Source of the DNA: Rathayibacter sp. VKM Ac-2856
GTDB lineage: Bacteria; Actinomycetota; Actinomycetes; Actinomycetales; Microbacteriaceae
Assembly: GCF_013205055.1 (NCBI RefSeq)
Contig: NZ_JABMLF010000002.1
Coordinates: 124,001-188,000, forward strand
DNA length: 64,000 nucleotides
Direction: 5' to 3'
Below the pieces are notes generated by a model. The model had not been told where the DNA came from, searched no databases, and saw only the letters and a program-made list of their open reading frames with translations. Below are positions 1-7,888 of this stretch, piece by piece (within the stretch, counting starts at the first letter, position 1; each line of letters opens with the position of its first letter). The translations under genes and the position numbers were made by a program.

Positions 1-499
1 CGCCTACGTGTACCAGGGCGAGGAGCTCGGCCTGCCCGAGGCGATCGACCTGCCCGACGCGGCCCGGCAGGACCCGACCTGGTTCCGCACGCACGGCGAG
101 CGCTACGGCCGCGACGGCTGCCGAGTGCCCCTGCCCTGGCAGGCGGACGCGCCGGCCTACGGCTTCAGCGAATCCGGCGACTCGTGGCTCCCCCAGCCCG
201 GCGACTGGACGCCCTTCGCCCGCGACAGCCAGCGCGGCGTCGAGGGCTCGACGCTCGAGCTGTACCGGGGGCTGCTCGCGGTGCGCCGCGCGGAGGACCT
301 GGGCTCGGGCTCGATCGAATGGCTCGAGGGCTACCCGGAGGAGGTCGTGGCGTTCCGGAACGGCGACGTCACCGTGATCGCGAACACCGGCTCGGCGCCG
401 GTGGAGCTGCCGCCGGTCGGCACGGTCGTGCTCGCCTCGGAGGAGCTGCACGAGCCGGCGCTGCCGGGCGACACCACGGTCTGGCTCCGCGAGGGCTGA
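1..499 (+). CDS. GH13 alpha-glucosidase, C-terminal part
   Basis: Partial gene; the 5' end lies before the window and the reading frame enters at base 2. About 165 residues remain, ending with TGA at 497-499. The segment YQGEELGLPE followed by RQDPTWFRT, GRDGCRVPLPW and a short beta-sandwich tail is typical of GH13 oligo-1,6-glucosidase/alpha-glucosidase enzymes, which hydrolyse terminal alpha-glucosidic bonds in malto- or isomalto-oligosaccharides or sucrose. The catalytic Asp/Glu residues lie upstream of the window, so substrate preference cannot be judged. No signal peptide can be assessed. It converges on the M23 peptidase gene, with a shared hairpin in between. Confidence 0.88.
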   Translation, partial: AYVYQGEELGLPEAIDLPDAARQDPTWFRTHGERYGRDGCRVPLPWQADAPAYGFSESGDSWLPQPGDWTPFARDSQRGVEGSTLELYRGLLAVRRAEDLGSGSIEWLEGYPEEVVAFRNGDVTVIANTGSAPVELPPVGTVVLASEELHEPALPGDTTVWLREG

Positions 500-515
500 C
501 GCCCGGCTCCCCGTC

Positions 516-595
516 CGATCTGCAGGTGATCCGGCGCCCCCGGGACGCGGACTCGCGGCGGAACGGGCGGTCGAGCGCGGATCGCCTGCAGATCG
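516..595. terminator. Long inverted repeat between convergent genes
   Basis: Arms at 516-531 and 580-595 are complementary over 16 bp with one G-T wobble; the 48-nt loop is GC-rich. The hairpin sits between two convergent stop codons (499 and 623), as expected of a bidirectional terminator. There is no T-run on either side, so factor-independent termination is uncertain. Confidence 0.5.
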
Positions 596-622
596 AACGG
601 GAGCAGGCGGGCCCGCGGCGGC

Positions 623-1576
623 TCAGCGCCCCGCGTTCGCCTTCAGCCAGAGGTACGAGTCGACCTTCGTGACGCCGTCGAGGCGGATCTCGAAGTGCAG
701 GTGCGGTCCGGTCGACATGCCGGTCGTGCCGACGAGGCCGAGCAGCTGGCCGACCTTGACGGGGTCGCCCTCGTTCACGGCCGCGGTGCCGTGCTGCATG
801 TGCGCGTAGACGCTCGAGACGAGCTGGCCGTCGATCTCGTGGTCGACGATGACGTGCACGCCCAGCGAGCCCTCGCCGTCGATGACCGTGCGGACCACGC
901 CGTCGGCGATCGCCTGGATCGGCGAGCCGTTGCCCGGGTTGAAGTCCGTGCCGCCGTGGTTGACGGAGCAGCCGGCGCAGTTGCGGTAGCCGAAGCGGTC
1001 GCCCACCGGCACGCCGACGGCGAAGGGCCACTGGATCGAGGCGTTCGGGTCGTTGGTGAAGCCCGCGTCCGAGGTGCGCACGATCGCGGAGACGTCGGTC
1101 TGGGTCTTCCGCTCCTGCACGCCGAAGCCGTCGCGGGCGACCGTCTCGGCGCTGACCTCGCCGGTCGTGAAGGACTGCGCGTCGCGCGGGGCGGTGTCGC
1201 CGGGGGCGACGACGAGGTTCTGCGCCTGGACGTCCTCGGCGGTGAGGAGCGACGTGGCCGGCAGCGAGGTCGCGGCGACCATCGCGGCGACGAAGGAGAG
1301 GGCGACGACCCCGCCCATCCTGCGGCCGGAGCGCGCGGGCCGCAGCGGTGCGACGCGCGGGGCGGAGACGGGCGACGGGGCGGCGGAGCGGGCGGTCGCG
1401 ACGCGCTGCTCGGCGTCGCGGAGCTCGGTCGGGCCGACCGCCACTCCCTCGGCTCCGGCGGCGGCGGCGAGGGCCTCGGCGCGCTCGCGCTCGCGCAGCT
1501 CGCGACGGGTGAGGGGTGGGAGGGATTCGCCGGGGGTCGTTGCGGGCGCAGCGGGCAGGGGCGAATCGGGGCTCAC
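623..1576 (-). CDS. M23 family metallopeptidase, membrane-anchored
   Basis: 317 residues from a GTG start. A Pro/Arg-rich cytoplasmic N-terminus (1-86) precedes a single membrane segment (about 88-108), then an extracytoplasmic linker and a C-terminal LytM/M23 domain (about 185-310). The zinc site is visible: H207 and D211 in HGGTD, and H292/H294 in PHLHFE. Enzymes of this family cut peptide cross-links in peptidoglycan and work in growth or daughter-cell separation. Two cysteines (C200, C203) just before the first motif could form a disulfide. A candidate -10 box TATCCT lies at 1688-1693 on the minus strand, in the only AT-rich patch upstream, giving a leader of about 100 nt. Endopeptidase specificity cannot be read from the sequence. 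Confidence 0.9.
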   Translation of the reverse strand: MSPDSPLPAAPATTPGESLPPLTRRELRERERAEALAAAAGAEGVAVGPTELRDAEQRVATARSAAPSPVSAPRVAPLRPARSGRRMGGVVALSFVAAMVAATSLPATSLLTAEDVQAQNLVVAPGDTAPRDAQSFTTGEVSAETVARDGFGVQERKTQTDVSAIVRTSDAGFTNDPNASIQWPFAVGVPVGDRFGYRNCAGCSVNHGGTDFNPGNGSPIQAIADGVVRTVIDGEGSLGVHVIVDHEIDGQLVSSVYAHMQHGTAAVNEGDPVKVGQLLGLVGTTGMSTGPHLHFEIRLDGVTKVDSYLWLKANAGR

Positions 1577-1824
1577 GAAATCCGGATCTTCCGTCGGGGG
1601 CAGGGGACGAGGGGCGCTCCGCCAGGGAGTCGGCGCGCTTCTCGGGGGTCCGCGACCGCATCCTGTGCGAATGTCACGAATTCATAAAGGATAGCCACGG
1701 ACTCCCGATCCGGCCAGAGCGAGTCGCGCAGAGGCCGTTCCCCGTCCTCCCGCGCACGGTCGGCGCGCGGATCCTGCGCGATCATGCGCGCGCATGCACC
1801 GACCCTGCGCGAGGGGCGCCCGGG

Positions 1825-2637
1825 TCACACCTCGTCGGCGCGGAGACGGCGCAGCAGCGCCTCGAGCTCGCCGAAGATCGGCTCCGGGGCCGCGATCAGC
1901 AGGCCGTTCCCCGCGGGTCGGCCGTCGAATCCGCGGACGATCGCGCCCGCCTCCTCGGCGACCAGCGCGCCCGCTGCCAGGTCCCACGGGTTCAGTCCGC
2001 GCTCGTAGTACGCGTTCAGCGCGCCCGACGCCACCGAGCAGAGATCCAGCGCCGCCGAGCCGATGCGGCGGATGTCGCGGACCGAGCCGAGCAGCTCCTG
2101 CACCACCGCGCCCTGCCGCATCCGGCGCTCGGCGTCGTAGCCGAAGCCGGTGCCGACCAGCGCGAGCGAGAGCGACGCGGGCGGAGTGACGCGCAGCGCG
2201 ACCCCGTCCCGCTCCGCCCCACCGCCCCGGCTCGCGGTGTAGACCTCGCCCGTCGCGCCGTTCACGACCGCGCCGGCGAGCGCCGTCCACGTCTCCGGCT
2301 CCGGCTCGCCCTCGACGACGGCGATGCTGACCGCGTAGGAGGGGATGCCGTAGAGGTAGTTGACCGTGCCGTCGATCGGATCGACGACCCAGGTGAGCCC
2401 GCTCGTCCCGCCGCCGGCGCCCGACTCCTCGCCGAGGAAGCCGTCGTCCGGCCGCGCCTCGGCGAGGCGGCGGCGGATCAGCTGCTCCACCTCGCGGTCG
2501 GCCGCGGTAACCACGTCCTCCGGCGACGACTTCGACGCGGCGATCTCGACCCCGTCCTGCCGGCGCTGCCGGGCGAGGTGCGCCGCCTCGACGGCGATCG
2601 AGCGGGCGATGGCGAGGAGGGAGGCGTGGGCGCTCAT
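1825..2637 (-). CDS. Inositol monophosphatase family protein
   Basis: 270 residues. The two family signatures are visible: WVVDPIDGTVNYLYG (metal-binding Asp residues and substrate contact), preceded by GEES, and WDLAAGALVAEEAGA near the C-terminus. Such Mg-dependent phosphatases act on myo-inositol-1-phosphate, histidinol phosphate (HisN) or 3'-phosphoadenosine 5'-phosphate. In actinobacteria inositol feeds phosphatidylinositol and mycothiol synthesis, but no neighbour here points to one substrate. The start ATG at 2637 is preceded by TAGGCT (2644-2649 on the minus strand) with a 6-nt spacer, fitting a leaderless transcript. Divergent from the NmrA-like gene. Confidence 0.88.
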   Translation of the reverse strand: MSAHASLLAIARSIAVEAAHLARQRRQDGVEIAASKSSPEDVVTAADREVEQLIRRRLAEARPDDGFLGEESGAGGGTSGLTWVVDPIDGTVNYLYGIPSYAVSIAVVEGEPEPETWTALAGAVVNGATGEVYTASRGGGAERDGVALRVTPPASLSLALVGTGFGYDAERRMRQGAVVQELLGSVRDIRRIGSAALDLCSVASGALNAYYERGLNPWDLAAGALVAEEAGAIVRGFDGRPAGNGLLIAAPEPIFGELEALLRRLRADEV

Positions 2638-2718
2638 GCGTCCAGCCTAGGGACCGCCGGGGAGGGAGGCGGGGATGCGGGCGGGGCACGGGCGGGGCAC
2701 GCGGAGGATCATGGGGGC

Positions 2719-3567
2719 ATGAGCGCACAGCCGAGCACCCTCCCCCCGATCGCCGTCACCGGATCCACGGGGGCGGTGGGCGGAGGCGTGGCGCGCCTGC
2801 TCGCCGACGCCGGCGTCCCGCTCCGCCTCCTGGCCCGCGACCCGTCGCGCGCACCCGAGCTGCCGGGGTCGGCGGCGATCCGCTCCTCCTTCGCCGACCC
2901 GGGCGACGCCCTCGACGGCGTCCGCCTCCTGCTGATGGTGTCGGCCGCCGAGAACGAGCACCGCCTCGCCGAGCACCTCTCGATGGTCGCGGCCGCCGCG
3001 CGCGCGGGCGTCGAGCACGTCGTCTACACGTCCTTCGTCGGCGCCTCCCCCACCGCGACCTTCACCCTCGCCCGCGACCACGCCGCGACGGAGGAGGCGA
3101 TCCGCGCCTCCGGCATGGGCTGGACGTTCCTCCGCGACGACCTCTACCTCGACTTCATGCCCGCGATGCTCGGCGACGACGGCGCGATCCGCGGCCCGGC
3201 CGGCACCGGACGCGCCGCGATCGTGGCCCGCGAGGACGTCGCCCGCGCCGCCGCCGCGATCCTCCGCGCCCCGCAGGAGCACCTCGGCGCGACCTACGAG
3301 CTGACCGGCCCCGAGGCCCTCACCTTCGACGAGATCGCCGCCGTGCTCACCGCGGCGGGCCACCCCGCCGTCTTCATCGACGAGACCCTCGAGGAGGCCC
3401 GCGCCTCGCGCCGCCGCTGGAACGCCCCCGACTGGCAGCTCGACGCCTGGATCAGCACCTACACCGCCGTCGCCGCCGGCGAGATGCAGCACGTCTCCCC
3501 CGACGTCGAGCGCCTCACCGGCCGCGCCCCGCTCTCCCTCGCGCAGTTCCTCGCGCAGTCGCAGTAG
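2719..3567 (+). CDS. NAD(P)H-binding NmrA-like protein
   Basis: 282 residues. The N-terminus carries a Rossmann fingerprint (GSTGAVGGGVARLLADAG, residues about 14-31) followed by RLLARDPSRAP, a typical NADP-phosphate-binding arginine stretch. The C-terminal half resembles NmrA/QorB-type atypical SDR proteins, which act as redox sensors or quinone oxidoreductases. The SDR YxxxK catalytic pair is not obvious, as in many NmrA-like proteins. The start ATG at 2719 was chosen because residues after it begin the fold, and because the longer upstream frame runs antisense through the inositol phosphatase gene. Substrate unknown. Confidence 0.82.
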   Translation: MSAQPSTLPPIAVTGSTGAVGGGVARLLADAGVPLRLLARDPSRAPELPGSAAIRSSFADPGDALDGVRLLLMVSAAENEHRLAEHLSMVAAAARAGVEHVVYTSFVGASPTATFTLARDHAATEEAIRASGMGWTFLRDDLYLDFMPAMLGDDGAIRGPAGTGRAAIVAREDVARAAAAILRAPQEHLGATYELTGPEALTFDEIAAVLTAAGHPAVFIDETLEEARASRRRWNAPDWQLDAWISTYTAVAAGEMQHVSPDVERLTGRAPLSLAQFLAQSQ

Positions 3568-3585
3568 ACCGGAGAGGCCGTCGGC

Positions 3586-3634
3586 AATAAAATAGTTCCT
3601 GGGATGCGCCGGGCATCATCTGAACTATTTTATT
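3586..3634. promoter_or_regulatory. hipBA operator/promoter palindrome
   Basis: Two perfect 13-nt arms (aataaaatagttc at 3586-3598 and its complement at 3622-3634) are separated by 23 nt. They are strikingly AT-rich in this GC-rich DNA. The pair lies directly upstream of the HTH antitoxin gene, as expected for an autoregulatory operator bound by a HipB-type dimer. The ATG at 3604 lies inside it, which argues against that start. Confidence 0.75.
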
Positions 3635-3648
3635 CGAGGGTCGTCATC

Positions 3649-3993
3649 ATGGGCAGGACTGCGATCTCGTTGAATCCCGTCGCCGGCGACGCGCTGCGCC
3701 TGCTCGGCGCCCAAGTGAGGATCGCGCGGCACGCGCGCCGCTGGAGTTCAGCCGAACTGGCGGCGCGCGCCGGAGTCTCGGTCCCCACGGTTCTCGCGCT
3801 CGAGACCGGCAAGCCGTCGGTCTCGATCGGGAACGCTCTGAACATCGCCGTCCTCGCGGGCGTCGACCTGTTCGGCATCACCGACCCCGTGGAGCTGGCC
3901 CGCGCCCGCAAGCGCGGTGAGGACCGCGTCGCCCTGCTTCCCGCCAAGACCTACATGCCGCGGGAGGGCGCCGATGGCGACTTCGACTTCTGA
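3649..3993 (+). CDS. hipB: HipB-like HTH antitoxin/repressor
   Basis: 114 residues from the ATG at 3649, which has a gaggg ribosome-binding site 8 nt upstream. An in-frame ATG at 3604 would put 15 extra residues inside the operator palindrome and was rejected. Residues about 20-75 form an XRE-type helix-turn-helix (AELAARAGVSVPTVLALETGKPSVSIGNALNIAVLAG). The C-terminus is charged and followed by DFDF. By family knowledge such proteins repress their own operon and neutralise a HipA kinase. The gene overlaps hipA by 20 nt, indicating translational coupling. Confidence 0.87.
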   Translation: MGRTAISLNPVAGDALRLLGAQVRIARHARRWSSAELAARAGVSVPTVLALETGKPSVSIGNALNIAVLAGVDLFGITDPVELARARKRGEDRVALLPAKTYMPREGADGDFDF

Positions 3994-5206
3994 CATCTAC
4001 GTCTGGACCTGGTTGCCCGGGTCGTCCGAGCCCGTTCCCGCGGGGCTCCTGCGGCGTCGTGGCGACGACCTCCGCTTCCGCTACAGCGACAGGTATGCGG
4101 CGAGGACCGAGGCGATCAGTCTCTACGGCCCCGCCCTCCCGCTCCAGCCCGGCGTATGGTTCGAGCCGCAGGCGAACCTGCACATGCCGGGCGCGATCAG
4201 AGATGCGTCCCCGGACAACTGGGGGCGGCGGGTCATCGTCAACCGCACGCTCGGCCAGGAGGCGGATGGAGACACCACCCTGCTCGATGAGGGCGAGTAT
4301 CTGATCCGCTCCGCCTCCAACCGTCTCGGGGCCATCGACTTCCAGAGCCGACCGGACGAGTACGAACTCAGCGGCGAAGCCGCCTCCCTCACCGAGCTGT
4401 ACGACGCCGCCGAACTCGTGCAAGCAGGAACACCGCTCACTCCCGACCTCGATGACGCGCTCCTGGCCGGAACGGCCATCGGCGGGGCACGACCGAAGGC
4501 ACTTCTCGCGAGCGAGGAGACCGAGTACATCGCCAAGTTCGCGACCTCGGACGACCCGATCGACGTGGTCGGCGCCGAGGCCGCTGCCACCTTCCTGGCC
4601 TCCCACGCCGGGATCCCGACCGCGGAGATGACGATCGTCCGCTCGCTGGGTCGGAAGGCACTGCTTCTCAAGCGGTTCGATCGTCCGGGCGGAGGTCGTC
4701 GTCACCACGTCGTCTCCGCGCTGACCCTGCTCGATGCGCCGGAGACATTCCTGCCGTACGGCTCGTACCCTGAGATCCTCGACGCACTGAGGACCACCAC
4801 CGCGCGGCCCGAGGGCGTGAGCGACCAGATCTTCCGTCGCGTCGCCTTCAACATCGCCGTGAGCAACACGGACGACCACCTGCGCAATCACGCGGCATTC
4901 TGGGACGGTCGGCATCTCGAGCTGACACCGGCCTACGATCTCAGCCCTGCGAGCAGCCGGAGCGAACGCGCGAACCAGGCCTTGGCGTACAGCAGATCCG
5001 GACGGAGAGACTCGAATCTCGGGAGTCTGCTCTCCGCAGCAGCCGATTACGGTCTCAGTCGCCGCGCCGCGTCGGCGATCGTCGAGGAGGTCCGGGACGC
5101 CATCCACAGCCACTGGGACGATGCCGCCGAGTTCGCGCAGCTGACGATGGTCGACAAGCAAATCCTCTGGCGCCGGCAGATCCTCCACCCGTCCATCGAC
5201 TGGTGA
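3974..5206 (+). CDS. hipA: HipA-like serine/threonine kinase toxin
   Basis: 410 residues, starting at the ATG at 3974 inside the end of hipB. The N-terminal HipA-coupling domain (about 1-110) contains the SPDNWGRR segment; the kinase-like domain follows. Visible active-site elements are K188 in EYIAKF (ATP contact), N298-T-D-D-H302 with N305 (catalytic loop) and D322 in PAYDLSP (metal-binding Asp). In the family, HipA kinases phosphorylate an aminoacyl-tRNA synthetase, halt translation and promote dormancy, and are held by HipB. Codon choice is less extreme in GC than that of neighbouring genes, and the operator is AT-rich, so recent acquisition is plausible. The target kinase substrate cannot be predicted. 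Confidence 0.9.
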   Translation: MATSTSDIYVWTWLPGSSEPVPAGLLRRRGDDLRFRYSDRYAARTEAISLYGPALPLQPGVWFEPQANLHMPGAIRDASPDNWGRRVIVNRTLGQEADGDTTLLDEGEYLIRSASNRLGAIDFQSRPDEYELSGEAASLTELYDAAELVQAGTPLTPDLDDALLAGTAIGGARPKALLASEETEYIAKFATSDDPIDVVGAEAAATFLASHAGIPTAEMTIVRSLGRKALLLKRFDRPGGGRRHHVVSALTLLDAPETFLPYGSYPEILDALRTTTARPEGVSDQIFRRVAFNIAVSNTDDHLRNHAAFWDGRHLELTPAYDLSPASSRSERANQALAYSRSGRRDSNLGSLLSAAADYGLSRRAASAIVEEVRDAIHSHWDDAAEFAQLTMVDKQILWRRQILHPSIDW

Positions 5207-5275
5207 CCGTCGATGGACGCACCCCTCAGTGCCACCATCGCGCCGTCGCGTGCGCCGCGATGCGGCGGAACGGGA

Positions 5276-5318
5276 GAAGCCCCGCTCACCGCCTCCGGGG
5301 AGGCAGGTGCGGGGCTTC
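5276..5318. terminator. Hairpin after hipA
   Basis: Ten perfect base pairs (gaagccccgc at 5276-5285 with its complement at 5309-5318) enclose a smaller gcctcc/ggaggc hairpin. It lies 70 nt after the hipA stop and before the oppositely oriented tRNA gene, with a weakly T-rich tail (ttcgttcgt). Likely terminator of the hipBA operon, possibly bidirectional. Confidence 0.65.
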
Positions 5319-5376
5319 GTTCGTGCGGTGCTGTGCTCGTGCGGTGCTCGTGCGGTACCGCGCTCGTGCAGTGCTG

Positions 5377-5458
5377 TGGCGAGTGAGGGATTCGAACCCC
5401 CGAAGGCTACGCCGTCTGATTTACAGTCAGATCCCTTTGGCCGCTAGGGTAACTCGCC
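5377..5458 (-). tRNA. tRNA-Tyr (GUA)
   Basis: 82-nt class II tRNA on the minus strand. The acceptor stem pairs 5452-5458 with 5378-5384, with discriminator A at 5377. The anticodon GTA (complement of 5422-5424) sits in a ctgtaaa loop. A long variable arm and the GGTTCGAATCC T-loop are present. The 3' CCA is not encoded. The flank at 5321-5376 is made of short imperfect repeats of gtgcggtgctcgt. Confidence 0.97.
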
Positions 5459-5558
5459 GTCGCGCACCCGACCGGGAGGCATGCTCTCGACCGACGGCGC
5501 TGGACAAGGATACCCGCGGGCTCGCGAGATGGGAAATCGGCCGGATCGGGGATCGGCG

Positions 5559-6296
5559 TCAGCCCGCCGCCGCGGCGTAGCGGGACGCCGCCTCGGCGAC
5601 CTTCCCCGCGTAGCTCGTCGCCGGGTTGTAGGCCGCGATCGCGTCGCGCCAGCCCGACTGCGTGGTGAGGTCGCCGCCGGACTCGCAGAGGTAGCGCGCC
5701 GCCGTGACCGCCTGCTGGTCGACGTTCTGCGGGTCCCAGCCGCGCGAGGCCCAGCGCATCCAGGTGGCGGGGATGATCTGCAGCGGCCCCATCGCGCGGT
5801 CCGTCTCCGGGTCGCCGTCGAGTGCGCCGCCGTCGTTGTCCTCGACGCGGTCGAACTGCGTGCCGTCGAGCGACGGTCCGTAGATCGGCTCGGTCGGGCG
5901 CCCGTCCTCGCCGAGCTCGCCGCCGAAGATCGTGCCGTGGCGGCTCTCGACGTAGCCGATGCCGGCGAGCGTCGCCCAGTCCAGGCCGCAGCCGGGGTCG
6001 ACGGAGGAGGTGAGCAGCGCCGCGCCCGCATAGGCGGTGAGCGCGCGCACCGGGATCCCGCTGCCCTCGGCCGTGCCGGCCAGCCACTCGCCGCTGGTGA
6101 GCAGGCGGACGGGCGTCGCCGCCGTCTCGTCCGGGTCCTCCAGCAGCGCCGGATCGGCCGCGGCCGGGGCGGGGGCCGCCGGGGGAACGGTCACCAGGCC
6201 GTCCTCGACCTCCACGGCGGGCTCCGCCGGACGGGTGCAGCCCGCCAGCACGAGACCGACGAGCGGCAGGATCAGCAGGGCGGGGAGACGGCGCAC
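5559..6296 (-). CDS. Lytic transglycosylase lipoprotein
   Basis: 245 residues from a GTG at 6296. From that start there is a short lipoprotein signal ([19 protein letters not shown], lipidated C20). A Pro/Ala-rich spacer (about 30-60) leads to a lysozyme-like SLT domain with the catalytic glutamate E117 in GYVESRHG, and the downstream segments GPLQIIP and AAYNP typical of transglycosylases that cleave MurNAc-GlcNAc bonds in peptidoglycan. The in-frame ATG at 6326 would add ten residues. The GTG is preferred because a near-consensus -10 (TACGAA, minus strand 6303-6308) lies 6 nt upstream and the signal peptide becomes canonical. It is divergent from yajQ. Confidence 0.85.
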   Translation of the reverse strand: MRRLPALLILPLVGLVLAGCTRPAEPAVEVEDGLVTVPPAAPAPAAADPALLEDPDETAATPVRLLTSGEWLAGTAEGSGIPVRALTAYAGAALLTSSVDPGCGLDWATLAGIGYVESRHGTIFGGELGEDGRPTEPIYGPSLDGTQFDRVEDNDGGALDGDPETDRAMGPLQIIPATWMRWASRGWDPQNVDQQAVTAARYLCESGGDLTTQSGWRDAIAAYNPATSYAGKVAEAASRYAAAAG

Positions 6297-6362
6297 GCCT
6301 CCTTCGTACCAGGGCCACCTCCGCATCGGCCCCGCCGAGGCACGAAAGCTAAGCTCGGAGGC

Positions 6363-6851
6363 ATGGCAGATTCAACGTTCGACGTCGTCAGCAAGGTCGA
6401 CAAGATGGAGGCGGACAACGCCCTCAACCAGGCCCACAAGGAGGTCGAGCAGCGCTACGACTTCAAGAACGTCGGCGCCTCGATCGCGTGGAGCGGCGAG
6501 AAGATCCTGATCAAGGCGAACACCGAGGAGCGGGCGAACGCGATCCTCGACGTGTTCCAGACCAAGCTCATCAAGCGCGGCATCAGCCTGAAGAGCCTCG
6601 ACTCGGGCGAGCCGTTCGCCTCGGGCAAGGAGTACCGGATCGAGTCGACCCTCAAGGACGGCATCGACCAGGAGCACGCGAAGAAGATCAACAAGCTGAT
6701 CCGCGACGAGGCCCCCAAGTCGGTCAAGTCGCAGATCCAGGGCGACGAGCTCCGCGTCTCGTCCAAGAGCCGGGACGACCTCCAGGCGACGATGGCGCTG
6801 CTGCGCGGGGCCGACCTCGACCTCGACCTGCAGTTCGTCAACTTCCGCTGA
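6363..6851 (+). CDS. yajQ: YajQ family nucleotide-binding protein
   Basis: 162 residues, the standard length of the UPF0234/YajQ family. It begins [12 protein letters not shown] and contains QRYDFKN, and ends [12 protein letters not shown], all highly conserved. The fold is two ferredoxin-like domains. Some members bind cyclic di-GMP or RNA, but whether this one does is not visible. -10 TAAGCT at 6350-6355 with a 7-nt spacer indicates a leaderless start; the ggagg before ATG is too close to serve as a ribosome-binding site. The Nudix gene follows after 3 nt, so the two are probably co-transcribed. Confidence 0.93.
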   Translation: MADSTFDVVSKVDKMEADNALNQAHKEVEQRYDFKNVGASIAWSGEKILIKANTEERANAILDVFQTKLIKRGISLKSLDSGEPFASGKEYRIESTLKDGIDQEHAKKINKLIRDEAPKSVKSQIQGDELRVSSKSRDDLQATMALLRGADLDLDLQFVNFR

Positions 6852-6854
6852 GGG

Positions 6855-7532
6855 ATGTCGCACTCCGAGAGCACGCGGACCCGCCGCGGCATCGACGAGC
6901 CCGACGCGCGGGGCCGCACCGGCCTCGACCGCGAGGGCTTCGACCTGACCGGCAACCCCGACGTGGTGGTGAAGGCGGTCACCCTCCTCTCCAGCCACTG
7001 GTACGTCCTGCGCACCACCGAGTTCGAGTACCGGCACCGCGACGGCCGCTGGAGCACCGAGCACCGCGAGACGTACGACCGCGGCAACGGCGCGGCCGTG
7101 CTCCTCTACGACCTCGACGCCCGCTCCGTGGTCCTGGTGCGGCAGTTCCGCTACCCCACCTACGTCAACGGCAACCTCGACGGCATGTTGCTCGAGGTGC
7201 CGGCCGGCCTGCTCGACGAGGACGGTCCGGAGGAGGGCGCGCGCCGCGAGGCGTCCGAGGAGACGGGCCTCGAGGTCGGCCGCCTCGAGCACGTCTTCGA
7301 CGCCTACATGAGCCCGGGCTCGATCACCGAGATGCTGCACTTCTACGCCGGCCCGTACCGTGCGGGCTCGAGCGACGGCGTCTACGCCGGGCTCGCCGAC
7401 GAGGGCGAGGACACCGAGCTGGTCGAGCTGTCCTTCGACGAGGCCATCGCCCAGATCGGCGTCCAGATCATCGACGCGAAGACGATCATGCTGCTGCAGT
7501 GGGCGGCGCTGCGCGGCCCCTTCTCGCGCTGA
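6855..7532 (+). CDS. NudK-like Nudix hydrolase
   Basis: 225 residues. The Nudix box EVPAGLLDEDGPEEGARREASEETGLEVG supplies the metal-binding REASEE core. The YDRGNGA segment before it and the loop FYAGPYRAG after it resemble NudK/ADP-ribose pyrophosphatase-type enzymes, which hydrolyse GDP-mannose or ADP-ribose. Compared with E. coli NudK it has an extra N-terminal stretch of about 25 residues. It follows yajQ by 3 nt. Substrate assignment to GDP-sugars is an inference from the flanking motifs. Confidence 0.82.
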   Translation: MSHSESTRTRRGIDEPDARGRTGLDREGFDLTGNPDVVVKAVTLLSSHWYVLRTTEFEYRHRDGRWSTEHRETYDRGNGAAVLLYDLDARSVVLVRQFRYPTYVNGNLDGMLLEVPAGLLDEDGPEEGARREASEETGLEVGRLEHVFDAYMSPGSITEMLHFYAGPYRAGSSDGVYAGLADEGEDTELVELSFDEAIAQIGVQIIDAKTIMLLQWAALRGPFSR

Positions 7533-7557
7533 CCGCGGGGCTCCTCGGCCCGCGCGT

Positions 7558-7883
7558 GGGTCTCGATACGCCGCTGCGCGGCTACTCGACCAGCATGATC
7601 CTGCGCGTGCTGGACGACTCCTCGACCAGCAGGAAGCACATGCTGATCGAGTAGCCCTCGAAGAGGGCGTATCGAGATCCAGCGTCGAACGCACGTCGGT
7701 CTCGATACGCCGCTGCGCGGCTACTCGACCAGCATGATGGCGCCGCACCGCGGCTCCTCAAGCGGCATGCCACGCCGCACTGCGGCTCCTCAGTCGGCAT
7801 GATGCGGCGCCGTGCTGCGGCTCCTCTACCCGCAGCCACTGCATGCTGATCGAGTAGCCCTCGACGAGGGCGTATCGAGATCC
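7558..7883. repeat. Cluster of extragenic palindromic elements
   Basis: The 356-nt gap between the Nudix gene and the UvrA-like gene holds four copies of a dispersed element: 7558-7596 and 7698-7736 in forward orientation (ggtctcgatacgcc...), 7639-7680 and 7842-7883 reversed. Stems are gccgc-tgc-gcggc in forward copies and gccctc-gaa-gagggc or gccctc-gac-gagggc in reverse copies, so loops and stems differ but pairing is kept. Between 7740 and 7835 three imperfect repeats of ccgcactgcggctcctc occur. No gene is visible. Confidence 0.85.
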
Positions 7884-7888
7884 GCCGC

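Noticed and set aside
1577-1690. c-di-AMP riboswitch before the M23 peptidase
   Set aside because: Such riboswitches often precede wall-hydrolase genes, but the leader of about 100 nt lacks their conserved segments.
3604-3648. Earlier ATG of hipB
   Set aside because: It lies between the operator arms and has no ribosome-binding site, unlike the ATG at 3649.
7558-7883. Insertion sequence remnants
   Set aside because: No transposase fragment or target duplication was found; all structure is explained by the extragenic palindromes.
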